From contig NZ_CP149798.1 of the NCBI RefSeq assembly GCF_037940415.1, positions 7,287,001 to 7,351,000 of the forward strand: a stretch of 64,000 nucleotides of DNA, in the 5' to 3' direction. A model generated the notes under the pieces. That model saw nothing but the letters and a program-made list of their open reading frames with translations. It did not search any database and was not told the DNA's origin. Below are positions 9,349-17,138 of the stretch, piece by piece. The stretch is from Streptomyces sp. f51. Its GTDB lineage: Bacteria > Actinomycetota > Actinomycetes > Streptomycetales > Streptomycetaceae. Positions within the stretch are counted from its first letter, which is position 1, and each line of letters begins with the position of its first letter. A program made the translations under genes and the position numbers.

Positions 9349-10476
9349 ATGCGCACCCCCGAGCCGCGCCACGACACACGGCTCGCCGCGTACGGGCGGG
9401 TGTCCACGCGGCTGTCCCTGCTGAGCGACCGCCGGCTCGGCGAGATCGTGGCCGGGGCGTCGCCGCTCGGGTCCGGCATCGGCGGCAGGTCCGCGGAACT
9501 GGACGTCGACGGCACGCGCGTGTTCGTCAAGAAGGTCCCGGTGACGGACGTCGAGCTGCGCCCCGGGAACATCCGGTCGACGGCGAACCTCTTCGGGCTG
9601 CCGATGTTCTACCAGTACGGAATCGGCTCGGCGGGGTTCGGGGCCTGGCGCGAGCTGGCCGCGCATGTCATGACCACCAACTGGGTTCTCGGGAACGAGT
9701 ACGAGGGCTTTCCGCTGATGTACCACTGGCGCGTCCTGCCCGACGCGCCGCCCGAGGGGTTCGCCGACGCGTTCGGCGGTATCGAGGGGGCGGTCGAGCA
9801 CTGGGAGGGTTCGGCGGCCGTGCGTGAGCGGCTGGAGGCCATCGGCCGTTCATCGGCCGCTCTGGTTCTCTTCCTGGAGCACATCCCGGAGACGCTCGCC
9901 GACTGGCTGCACGACCACGGCGCCGCCGCACCGGAGAGCGGCGGGGGGTCGTCGTATCTCTGGGCGGAGGAAGCCCTCACGCGCGGCACCGCCTTCATGG
10001 GCTCGCGCGGACTCGTCCATTTCGACGCCCACTTCGCCAACATCCTGACCGACGGCCGGCAGGTGTACTTCGCCGACTTCGGGCTCGCGCTGAGCTCGGA
10101 CTTCGAACTGACCACGGCCGAGCGGGAGTTCCTCTCCGCCCACCACCTCTACGACCGTTGCCTCATCGCCCGCCACCTGCTGCGCCATCATCTGCCCGCG
10201 GGTCCGAGCGATGACGGGGAGTACGCGGTCTTCCTGCGCGAGTGGATCGCCGGGCGCCGACCCGACGGCGTACGGTCCGAGATCGCCGCGATCGTCGACC
10301 GGAACTCCCGGGCCGCCGCGGCCATGGGCGAGTTCGCCCGGCGTCTGCTGACCGAGAGCAAGCGAACCCCGTATCCTGCCGCCGAGTTCGAGAGGGCCTG
10401 GGACGGGCGCCGCAGCGATCGTGGCGAGCAGCTGAGGTCCGACGGCCAGGGCATTTCCCTGTCAACTCGGCGGTGA
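9349..10476 (+). CDS. Protein kinase-fold / aminoglycoside-phosphotransferase-like protein
   Basis: A 375-residue protein with a kinase-like fold. The catalytic loop is LVHFDAHFANIL (HxDxxxxN) and the metal-binding motif is ADFGLA. The N-terminal lobe has VFVKKVPV, whose Lys fits the ATP-binding lysine. A eukaryotic-type activation segment is not evident, so it may phosphorylate a small molecule or have a special substrate. The ATG at 9349 follows GAGGAG; an upstream ATG at 9328 is possible. It follows the broken methyltransferase by 58 bases on the same strand and ends at a strong terminator, suggesting an operon with it. Confidence 0.7.
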   Translation: MRTPEPRHDTRLAAYGRVSTRLSLLSDRRLGEIVAGASPLGSGIGGRSAELDVDGTRVFVKKVPVTDVELRPGNIRSTANLFGLPMFYQYGIGSAGFGAWRELAAHVMTTNWVLGNEYEGFPLMYHWRVLPDAPPEGFADAFGGIEGAVEHWEGSAAVRERLEAIGRSSAALVLFLEHIPETLADWLHDHGAAAPESGGGSSYLWAEEALTRGTAFMGSRGLVHFDAHFANILTDGRQVYFADFGLALSSDFELTTAEREFLSAHHLYDRCLIARHLLRHHLPAGPSDDGEYAVFLREWIAGRRPDGVRSEIAAIVDRNSRAAAAMGEFARRLLTESKRTPYPAAEFERAWDGRRSDRGEQLRSDGQGISLSTRR

Positions 10477-10504
10477 GCGGGGCCGCTTTGCATCGCGGCC
10501 CCGC
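10477..10504 (+). terminator. Hairpin terminator after the kinase-fold gene
   Basis: Perfect 10-bp stem GCGGGGCCGC / GCGGCCCCGC with an 8-base loop, starting directly after the TGA at 10474-10476. It separates the gene from the convergent PepSY gene. Confidence 0.8.
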
Positions 10505-10551
10505 AAAGTGCGAACTGACCCGGAGCTGTTGGGCCGATCAGGGCTGTGGGA

Positions 10552-12066
10552 TCAGCCCGTGGAGGCGGTCCCGTCGGTGGGCGGGGTCACCTGTCGACGG
10601 CGCCGTACGGCACCCACGACCAGGTCGGCGGCCAGGAACACGGCGAGGGGCAGGCCGAAGAGGGGGAGCGCCCACCCGAGCGCGGCGACGGCGAGGACTC
10701 CGGCCGCCAGGGCCCCGTACGGGATTCCGCGCCAGGCACCACGGGCCGGCGGGGTGCCGAGAAGGGCGCGCCGATCGGCGCGGGTGGGGCGCCGCTGCCA
10801 CCACATGCGGTAACCCAAGACGGTCATGCAGGTCAGTCCGACGGCCAGTACGGCCAGCAGGATCTGGTTGAACAGACCGAACAGCGTGCCCATATGGGCG
10901 TTGATGCCCCAGCGCGTCAGCCTGGCCAGGACCGGCCAGTCGGCGAAGTCCACCCGGTCGACCACCTTGTCGCCGGCGGCGTCGACGGCGACGCTGTCGC
11001 GGCCCACCGGCCAGAGATCGCGGGTCTGCGACACGGTCCAGGCGGTGGTCCCGTCCCGCGGCACGCCGATGGCCACGGGGCCCGACAGGCCGTCACGCCG
11101 AGCCGCATCGAGGACCCCGTCGATGGCGCTCGGGTCAACACCGCGCCCGGCGTGGGGACTTGCCGAGCCGCCGTGGTGGTGGCCGCCCTGTCCGTCGGCG
11201 GACGCGCCGGGCAGAGCGGTGGAGACCCCGGGCGTACCGGAGCGCAGCGCGTCCAGCGCCTCACCGAAATGAGCGCCCGCGAAACGGGACCAGGTCAGGC
11301 CGGTCGCGGACAGGGCCAGCAGGCCGATCGCGAGCCACACGCCCGTCGCCGCATGCCAGCCGCGTGTGCGGCGCACGCCCTTGCCCGCGCCGAGGTCGGG
11401 GAGCAGCAGACGCCGTGCGGTCCGGTCGCGGCGCAGGCGGCGCCACCACAGGACGAGGCCGCCCAGGACGAGGACCCACAGCCAACTCGCCGCGATCTCG
11501 GAGTAGTAGCGGCCGGTCGTGCCCAGGTGCAGGTTGCGGTGCAGGTCGTCGAGCCATGTCTTCAGCGGTGTGGAGCCGTACCAGGTGGTCAGCTGCCCGG
11601 TGACCTCGCCCGAGTACGGGTCGACGTAGACGGTGTGCGCCCGCTCGCCCAGTTCGGGCAGCGCGAAGTCCACCTGCGTCGTGGACGCCCCGCTTCCGGG
11701 CCGGACGGCGACCAGCGTGCCCTTCGGGTGACCGGCCCGAGCGGCGTCCACCTGTTCGGCCAGCGACCGGGGGGCGCCGGCGGGATGCGCGACGGTCAGC
11801 TCCTTGTCGTAGACGAACGAGTCGAGTTGAGGGGTGAAGGTGTAGAGCAGGCCGGTCACCGCCGCGACGAGGAGGAACGGTGCCACCAGGACTCCGGCGT
11901 AGAAATGCAGCCGGGCCAGCAGAGGCCCGAAACCCGTCGGCCGTTGTCGCCTGCCGGGTGTCCTGTCCTGGGTCTCGGTGCCCCCGGGCGCGGGGCCGTC
12001 CTCCGGTGTGTCGGTGGTCTCCTCGCCCGGAGCGGGCACGTCGGGGGCATCGGAGCTGACGGACAT
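10552..12066 (-). CDS. PepSY-associated membrane protein (PiuB-like)
   Basis: A 504-residue membrane protein of the PepSY_TM family, often linked with iron or heme uptake or with cytochrome-like membrane reductases. A Pro/Glu/Asp-rich cytoplasmic N-terminus (1-40) precedes helix 1 (HFYAGVLVAPFLLVAAVTGLLY), then a PepSY extracytoplasmic region, helices near WLWVLVLGGLVLWW and TGVWLAIGLLALSATGLTW, a His-rich loop (GQGGHHHGGSASPHAGRG) and C-terminal helices. The His-rich loop may bind metal. The ATG at 12066 follows GAGGTGG. It seems monocistronic and is divergent from the sigma gene at 12552. Confidence 0.8.
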   Translation of the reverse strand: MSVSSDAPDVPAPGEETTDTPEDGPAPGGTETQDRTPGRRQRPTGFGPLLARLHFYAGVLVAPFLLVAAVTGLLYTFTPQLDSFVYDKELTVAHPAGAPRSLAEQVDAARAGHPKGTLVAVRPGSGASTTQVDFALPELGERAHTVYVDPYSGEVTGQLTTWYGSTPLKTWLDDLHRNLHLGTTGRYYSEIAASWLWVLVLGGLVLWWRRLRRDRTARRLLLPDLGAGKGVRRTRGWHAATGVWLAIGLLALSATGLTWSRFAGAHFGEALDALRSGTPGVSTALPGASADGQGGHHHGGSASPHAGRGVDPSAIDGVLDAARRDGLSGPVAIGVPRDGTTAWTVSQTRDLWPVGRDSVAVDAAGDKVVDRVDFADWPVLARLTRWGINAHMGTLFGLFNQILLAVLAVGLTCMTVLGYRMWWQRRPTRADRRALLGTPPARGAWRGIPYGALAAGVLAVAALGWALPLFGLPLAVFLAADLVVGAVRRRRQVTPPTDGTASTG

Positions 12067-12551
12067 CGGTTCCACCTCGTTCTGTGTCGGCTGCGCCGGA
12101 TGCCGCTCCCCGGTCCCGGGCGGTGCGCGCCTCGGTGACGACCGGGCCACGGCGTCCGTCTAACGGCCCGTTTCCGGCCGTGCGGAGAAGCAGTCGGACG
12201 GGCGGGCCCTCCAGTTCCCGTGGTGATCCGAAAAGTGTGCGCGGGGGCCGGATGGAGGCGGTGACTGACCTTCGGGTGAGTCCCGCCGAAGCCCGTTCCG
12301 CGCCGTCACGCCGCATGACCGGTCGCCGCCCGTTCCGCGCCGTCACACCGCATGACCGTTCGCCGCCCGTGCGTCACGATGTCCGGATATGCGTTTATTG
12401 CGCCCCGGTCCGGGGAGTCGAATAGCAGTGCTTCGGACAAAAGGCACGTCCGTGAGAGCGTCCGCTTTCCCCTGCACGGGTGTGCCCCGCAGACGTGTGC
12501 GCCCTCATGGTCCTCCTGTCCAGTCGGCACCCCTGAGGGAGCTGTCCGCAC
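12067..12551. other. Divergent intergenic region between PepSY protein and sigma factor
   Basis: About 485 bases without a supported gene. It holds a two-copy 37-bp tandem repeat (12292-12365) and the upstream region of the sigma factor gene. A stretch less GC-rich than its surroundings around 12375-12450 is the likely promoter area, but I cannot name hexamers with confidence. Confidence 0.4.
12292..12365. repeat. 37-bp tandem repeat, two copies
   Basis: Two adjacent 37-bp copies beginning CCCGTTCCGCGCCGTCAC, differing at two positions, with a few bases of a third copy after 12365. It lies upstream of the SigB-type sigma gene. No protein-coding role is evident. Confidence 0.8.
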
Positions 12552-13364
12552 ATGACCTGTACAGCAGCCACGCAGCGCCGTCGACACGATGACGCCCCCG
12601 CGACCGACGCGGCCTTCTCGCGCCTGGCCGGGCTTCCCGACGGACCGGAGCGCAGGGCGCTGCGCGAGGAGATCGTCCGGGCCTGGATGCCGATGGCCGA
12701 GCGCATCGCCGGAAAGTACCGGGGCAGGGGGGAATCCGTCGAGGATCTGACCCAGGTCGCCGCCCTGGGCCTGGTGAAGGCGGTGGACCGGTACGACCCA
12801 GGCCGGGGCAACGCCTTCGAGAGCTACGCGGTTCCGACCATCGTCGGCGAGATCAAGCGCCACTTCCGCGACCACATGTGGGCCGTGCATGTGCCGCGCC
12901 GGGTCCAGGAAGCGCGCAACCGGGTCCGCGGCGCCATGAAGGACCTGGCACCCACCCGTTCCGACCGGCAGCCCCGCGTCGCCGAGATAGCCGCGTACGC
13001 GCAGCTCAGCGAGGACGACGTACGCGTCGGTCTGGAAGCCCTGGACAGTTTCGCGAGCCTGTCCCTGGACGCCCGGCTCACCGACGGTGACGACGGGTAC
13101 TCCCTGGCCGAGGCACTAGGCGAGCCCGACACCGGGTTCGACCTCGTCGTGGATCGCGAGACCCTCAAGCCCGCTCTGGCGAGGCTGCCCGAGCGTGAGC
13201 GGACGATCCTCTACCTGCGGTTCTTCCGTGACATGACACAAAGCCGCATCGCGGAGGAGCTGGGGGTCTCCCAGATGCACGTCTCGCGACTGCTCAGCGG
13301 CTGCTGTGCGGCGCTGCGGGAGGAGATGCTGGCGGACGACAAGGACATGGCCGACGCCGTATAG
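12552..13364 (+). CDS. RNA polymerase sigma factor, SigB/SigF/SigG family
   Basis: A 270-residue stress-type sigma-70 factor. Region 2 contains the core-binding stretch EDLTQVAALGLVKAVDRYDP and the -10-binding FESYAVPTIVGEIKRHFRDH. Region 3 follows, and region 4 carries the helix-turn-helix TQSRIAEELGVSQMHVSRLL. This group directs general stress and differentiation genes in Streptomyces and is usually held by anti-sigma factors; none is encoded next to it. The ATG at 12552 follows GAGGGAG. A 26-bp tandem repeat array begins just after the stop. Confidence 0.9.
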   Translation: MTCTAATQRRRHDDAPATDAAFSRLAGLPDGPERRALREEIVRAWMPMAERIAGKYRGRGESVEDLTQVAALGLVKAVDRYDPGRGNAFESYAVPTIVGEIKRHFRDHMWAVHVPRRVQEARNRVRGAMKDLAPTRSDRQPRVAEIAAYAQLSEDDVRVGLEALDSFASLSLDARLTDGDDGYSLAEALGEPDTGFDLVVDRETLKPALARLPERERTILYLRFFRDMTQSRIAEELGVSQMHVSRLLSGCCAALREEMLADDKDMADAV

Positions 13365-13378
13365 GCGCGTCTGCGCAG

Positions 13379-13527
13379 GGACTCGTACGACCCGGCACCC
13401 GCACGAACTCGTACGACCCGGGACCCGCAGGGACTCGTGCGACCCGGGACCCGCACGGACTCGTACGGACCCGGAGGCGCACGAACTTGTACGGACGGAA
13501 CCCGCACGGACCCGTACGGACCCCGAC
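13379..13527. repeat. 26-bp degenerate tandem repeat array containing CGTACG
   Basis: Five to six units of about 26 bp, typified by ACTCGTACGACCCGGGACCC, run from 15 bases after the sigma factor stop. Most units carry the self-complementary hexamer CGTACG, so the array could form small cruciforms. The later units vary in length. No open frame is favoured. Confidence 0.75.
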
Positions 13528-13565
13528 CCAACCTGGTGGACCCGCACAGCTTCGTCAGACCGGCC

Positions 13566-14147
13566 CTAGGTCGCGGGCCAGGCTCCGACCGCCCGCCGGT
13601 AGGCCACATGGCCGCCCAGTGCTCCGGTGACGCCGACCGCCGCCAGTCCGGCGAGCGACCACAGCCTCCCCTTGGCCCGGTGGTGGCGGAGGCGTGCGGT
13701 GAGCGACGCGGCGAAGCACGCCACCGCGGCCACGTTCGTGACGGCGTGGGCGAGCCCGACGCGCGCCTGCTCGGGCGGCAGGTCCGCCCAGTCGACCCAC
13801 CCGCTGACCGCCGCCGGGGCCACCCCCACCAGTCCGACGGCCGTCAGGGTTGTCGCCGCCCGCTGCCCCGCCGGCATGACGTCCATGACGGCGGCCGACA
13901 GCCAGCAGCCGATCGGGACCTGCACCAGGACGGGATGCACGGGATGGCCCAGTGGCCTGCCGCGCAGCAGATCGCGGGCCGTGCCCAGGGGCAGCGAGCG
14001 GATTCCCCGCTGGAGCGTGCGGATCGCGGGGTCCGCCGCTGTCGACCGCTCGACACGGGCCAGACAGGACAGCCATCGAGCCGAAGCGGCGCTGGACTCG
14101 AAAGCCGTCCGCGCGTCCGGTGCGTCGCCGGAATCGTATTCCCTCAT
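13566..14147 (-). CDS. DUF2231 membrane protein
   Basis: A 193-residue protein with about four membrane helices and the DUF2231 hallmark GHPVHPVLVQVPIG. The family has no established function; in actinobacteria it is often next to or fused with a Rieske-type protein, which is not seen here. ATG 14147 is preferred over the TTG at 14153. It shares the spacer with the chitinase terminator and reads in the same direction as the chitinase. Confidence 0.8.
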   Translation of the reverse strand: MREYDSGDAPDARTAFESSAASARWLSCLARVERSTAADPAIRTLQRGIRSLPLGTARDLLRGRPLGHPVHPVLVQVPIGCWLSAAVMDVMPAGQRAATTLTAVGLVGVAPAAVSGWVDWADLPPEQARVGLAHAVTNVAAVACFAASLTARLRHHRAKGRLWSLAGLAAVGVTGALGGHVAYRRAVGAWPAT

Positions 14148-14173
14148 GCTCAACGACTACCCGGAGCGAAGGC

Positions 14174-14207
14174 CCTCCCGCACCCGCCGGTCGTGTGGTG
14201 CGGGAGG
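14174..14207 (-). terminator. Hairpin terminator of the chitinase gene
   Basis: Perfect 11-bp stem CCTCCCGCACC / GGTGCGGGAGG with a 12-base loop, beginning 12 bases beyond the chitinase stop codon. Confidence 0.75.
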
Positions 14208-14218
14208 CATGCGCCGGC

Positions 14219-15292
14219 TCAGCAGGAGAGGTTGGCTCCCGGCGTGACGCCGAGGATCGAGGTGAACCGCTGGTAGGCGTCGACCCGGCTCTGGACCTGG
14301 GCCGGGTTCTTGCCGTCGCACTCCAGCGAGCCGTTGATGCTGCGGATGGTCTGGCCGAATCCGGCGCTGTTGACCATCGCGTTGTGCGGGGTCATGCTGC
14401 CCGGGCCCGACTGGGTGTTCCAGTACCACAGGCCCGTCTTCCAGGCGACGGCCGCGTCGGTCTGGACGAGGTTGGGGTTGCCCAGCAGGTCGATGCCGAG
14501 CGCGTCACCGGCGGCCTTGTAGTTGAAGTTCCAGCTGAGCTGGATCGGCCCGCGGCCGTAGTACGCGGACTGACCGGCCGGGCAGCCGTAGGGCTGGCTC
14601 CAGTCGCAGTAGTGCGAGTAGTTGGCGGTGTTCTGCTCGACCACGTAGACCAGACCGCCGGTCTCGTGGTTGACGTTCGCGAGGAACGCGGCCGCCTCCT
14701 GCTTCTTGACGGTGTCGCTCCCGGTGTTGGCGAACCCGGGGAACGAACTCAGCGCGGCCTTGAGGCCGTTGTAGGTGTAGAACGAGTTCCGGCTCGGGAA
14801 CATCTGGTTGAACTGGGCCTCGCTCACGACGAATCCGTCGGAGGGGTTGGTCGAGCCGCCGTCGCAGGTGTACGGGTCCCAGAACCAGGTGCTGATGGTG
14901 GGGTCGTACCCCGGGTTGTCGTGCTCCGCGATGTAGGCCTTTCCGTCCGTGTACCGGACGATGTTGCCGGTGACGTAGGACCGGCCGGGCACCCAGTCCG
15001 GGTAGCTGGCGCAGGACCCGCCGGGCGGGTTGGTCGGGCCGCTGTCGCAGGCGTAGGGGTCCCAGTACCAGGTGCTGATGGTGGGGTCGTAGCCGGGGTT
15101 GTCGTGCTCGGCGATGTAGGTCTTGCCGTCGGTGTACCGGACGATGTTGCCGGTGGCGTAGGACCTGCCTGCCACCCAGTCCGGGTAGCTGGCGCAGGAG
15201 GCGGCGGAGGCGCTCGCGGCCGGCAGCAGTACGGGTGCGGCGGTTCCGATCAGCAGCGCGGCCAGCACGGAAGACACACGGCGTTGTGACAA
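14219..15292 (-). CDS. Secreted GH19 chitinase with two tandem chitin-binding (CBM5/12) domains
   Basis: A 357-residue secreted endochitinase. Signal peptide at 1-30 (ending ASASA-A). Two nearly identical CBM5/12 modules (about 33-82 and 94-143, each with AEHDNPGYDP and a DPY end) are joined by a Pro/Gly linker. The GH19 catalytic domain (about 153-357) has the acid Glu210 in NHETGG and Glu219 in VVEQ as likely catalytic base. It cleaves chitin outside the cell. The start is TTG at 15292, supported by GAAGGA eight bases upstream. Two DasR-like sites lie about 130-155 bases upstream, so regulation by N-acetylglucosamine or chitin is likely. Confidence 0.92.
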   Translation of the reverse strand: MSQRRVSSVLAALLIGTAAPVLLPAASASAASCASYPDWVAGRSYATGNIVRYTDGKTYIAEHDNPGYDPTISTWYWDPYACDSGPTNPPGGSCASYPDWVPGRSYVTGNIVRYTDGKAYIAEHDNPGYDPTISTWFWDPYTCDGGSTNPSDGFVVSEAQFNQMFPSRNSFYTYNGLKAALSSFPGFANTGSDTVKKQEAAAFLANVNHETGGLVYVVEQNTANYSHYCDWSQPYGCPAGQSAYYGRGPIQLSWNFNYKAAGDALGIDLLGNPNLVQTDAAVAWKTGLWYWNTQSGPGSMTPHNAMVNSAGFGQTIRSINGSLECDGKNPAQVQSRVDAYQRFTSILGVTPGANLSC

Positions 15293-15629
15293 GGGATCAG
15301 TCCTTCACGGAACAGGCCGCGACGGAGGCATGGCATGGCCTCGCGCGCACGCCGACGAGGGCGGAGCGATGCACTCCTGGCGGCCCAGGTGGGGGGTGTG
15401 GAGCCACACTCAACCGCCTTGGTCTGTACCAGTCAAGGTGTAGACCAATCCGGTTCCCCGCCCTTGGCGAAAAATCACCGCGCTCTACGGGGCGCCCAAC
15501 ATACCTGCGTGCCAGGCCAGTTGACCCGAGCTCCCGACACCGCAGCCGCCGACCGACGGTTCTCGACGCACGGAATTGCTCGATCGAGCCGGTGGCCGCG
15601 GAGCTCGTAGCCCGCCGAGCCCACTGGGC
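15293..15629. other. Chitinase upstream region
   Basis: Intergenic stretch of about 340 bases holding the chitinase promoter area and the dre-like pair at 15420-15449. The right part, next to the convergently placed end of the DUF3626 gene, shows no gene or other clear signal. Confidence 0.6.
15420..15449 (-). promoter_or_regulatory. Pair of DasR (dre)-like / chitinase direct-repeat sites
   Basis: Read on the minus strand, TGGTCTACACCT and TGGTACAGACCA occur with short spacing upstream of the chitinase gene. Both match the 12-bp direct repeat known in Streptomyces chitinase promoters and the DasR consensus with TGGTCTAGACCA core. The plus-strand TGGTCTGTACCAGT (15420-15433) and AGGTGTAGACCAAT (15436-15449) give the coordinates. 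Binding is inferred, not shown. Confidence 0.75.
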
Positions 15630-16475
15630 TCACCGGGTGCCGAGGTTCCCGAACCGCGCCAGACAGTGCCAGACCTTCTTGAGGTCCTGAGGCTCGTACC
15701 GGCCCGTGCGGGCGGCGTCTCCGATGATTTTGGGGGTGAGCAGGGAGTCGACGGCGATCTCGGTTCCCAGGTCCGTGTACTGCCGGCCGCGATAGTGAGG
15801 GTGGCGCCGCAGTTCGGCCACGGTGAGGCGGAAGCCGGGGTGCCACTCGATGGGGCACGGCAGGTGTCGCGCCGCCTCGTGGACCTCGGTTCCGCGATAG
15901 CCGGGATCCAGCACCAGAGCCTCGATGTCACGGTCGAGCCGGACGGGCCCGTGGAGCTGTGCCTCGATGTGGTCGTCCAGAACGTCGGCGTCGGCTGTCC
16001 CCGCGAGGTCGATGAGGGAACAGCGGTCGGCGACGCCGAAGTGGGACGGCTCGGCGGAGCTGTCCGGGTAGCAGAACGTCGCCCGTGCGAGCGCCTCGGA
16101 GGTGAGCCTGAAGTGGGAGGAGCCGAACCTGGGGGCGCCGCCGGTCAGGTCGCGGCAGTAGTTCAACGCGCCGTAGACGGGGCGTAGTTCAGGCGCGGCG
16201 TCGTCGTAGGCGCCCGCGAAGATGCGGCTCTCCCAGTGCCAGCGGTCACCGCCCGGGTGGGCGGTCAGTCCTCCGTTGCTCGTGCCCGTCACGAACTGTG
16301 ATCGGTAGATGCCATCGGTGGCCATCTGGACCAGGACGGGACGGTTCCCCGAGTCTCGGTCCGGATGGAAGTGCATCGTCACCCGGAGGTCGGGCGGGAG
16401 GGGGAGCCCCCTGGACGAGGCCGCGACATGCCGCAGCGCCCTCTCCGTGACCGGCACGGCCGCATCGGTGGACAT
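15630..16475 (-). CDS. DUF3626 protein
   Basis: A 281-residue protein recognised as DUF3626 by RVTMHFHPDRDS, DGIYRSQFVTGTSNGGLTA, YGALNYCRD, PRFGSSHFRL and EAQLHGPVRL. The His/Asp/Glu-rich conserved motifs look enzymatic, but no activity is established for the family to my knowledge. No signal peptide or membrane helix. It reads in the same direction as the MarR gene upstream, 100 bases away, and probably has its own promoter. Confidence 0.75.
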   Translation of the reverse strand: MSTDAAVPVTERALRHVAASSRGLPLPPDLRVTMHFHPDRDSGNRPVLVQMATDGIYRSQFVTGTSNGGLTAHPGGDRWHWESRIFAGAYDDAAPELRPVYGALNYCRDLTGGAPRFGSSHFRLTSEALARATFCYPDSSAEPSHFGVADRCSLIDLAGTADADVLDDHIEAQLHGPVRLDRDIEALVLDPGYRGTEVHEAARHLPCPIEWHPGFRLTVAELRRHPHYRGRQYTDLGTEIAVDSLLTPKIIGDAARTGRYEPQDLKKVWHCLARFGNLGTR

Positions 16476-16575
16476 GCGTGGGAGTCTGCACGGTTCGCGG
16501 TCGTCCGTGCGCGTGGATTTCGCCCGCCGGTCCGCCGGTGGGCCCCCTCGGACGGGAGGTCCGGGGTCGGATCGG

Positions 16576-17025
16576 TCAGGCGCTGGGGCGGAGTGCCGTC
16601 GGTCGTGCGGTGAAGGCGCGTTCCAGGAGGGTGTGGAGCGTGTCCTGTTCCGTGGCGCTGAGCCTGTCCAGGCCGGCGCGTGTGGTGTCCATCTTTCCGC
16701 GGATCACGTCGATGACACGTTCGCCCTCGGCGGTCAGGACGACGTTCTTGACGCGCCGGTCGGTGGGGCTCGGCTCCCGCCGGACAAGACCGCGCTTCTC
16801 CAGCCGGTCGATGATCCCCGTCATGTTGGAGGCGTCGCAGGTCAGGATGGTGGCCAGCGCGCGCATCGCGGCCGGACCCCGGCGCAGGACGTTCAGCGTC
16901 TTGCCCTGGCTCGCGGTGAGGTTCTCGCTCGCCGCGGCCGCCGTGAAGTCGCCGTAGTAGGCCCCGAGCGACACGGACAGGAGCTCCATGAGCTGGTCCG
17001 TGTCCACACCGCTGGTTCCTGTCAT
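16576..17025 (-). CDS. MarR-family regulator of the divergent MFS exporter
   Basis: A 149-residue MarR-type winged-helix protein. Recognition region ALATILTCDASNMTGIIDRLEKRGLV is followed by the wing REPSPTDRRVKNVVLT. It is divergent from a DHA2 exporter, the classical arrangement of a ligand-released repressor beside its efflux target. The spacer holds two palindromes of the same design (TTGA-N5-TCAA). Start taken at ATG 17025; a GTG at 17034 is possible. Confidence 0.85.
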   Translation of the reverse strand: MTGTSGVDTDQLMELLSVSLGAYYGDFTAAAASENLTASQGKTLNVLRRGPAAMRALATILTCDASNMTGIIDRLEKRGLVRREPSPTDRRVKNVVLTAEGERVIDVIRGKMDTTRAGLDRLSATEQDTLHTLLERAFTARPTALRPSA

Positions 17026-17048
17026 GTGGCTCACTCTACGCCAGGAAG

Positions 17049-17104
17049 TTTGACCATCTCAAATATTCACGGCTACGGTCAGCTATTGCTTGAAGTTCTC
17101 AAGC
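17049..17104. promoter_or_regulatory. Two TTGA-N5-TCAA operators in the MarR/MFS spacer
   Basis: TTTGA-CCATC-TCAAA (17049-17063) and GCTTGA-AGTTC-TCAAGC (17088-17104) are perfect inverted repeats with the same 5-base spacer, centres 40 bp apart. The size and symmetry fit MarR dimers. A further perfect 10-bp palindrome, TAACTAGTTA, lies at 17116-17125. Together they could control both the regulator and the exporter. Confidence 0.75.
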
Positions 17105-17138
17105 ATCGAGGTTGTTAACTAGTTAGGGCAGACTTTCC

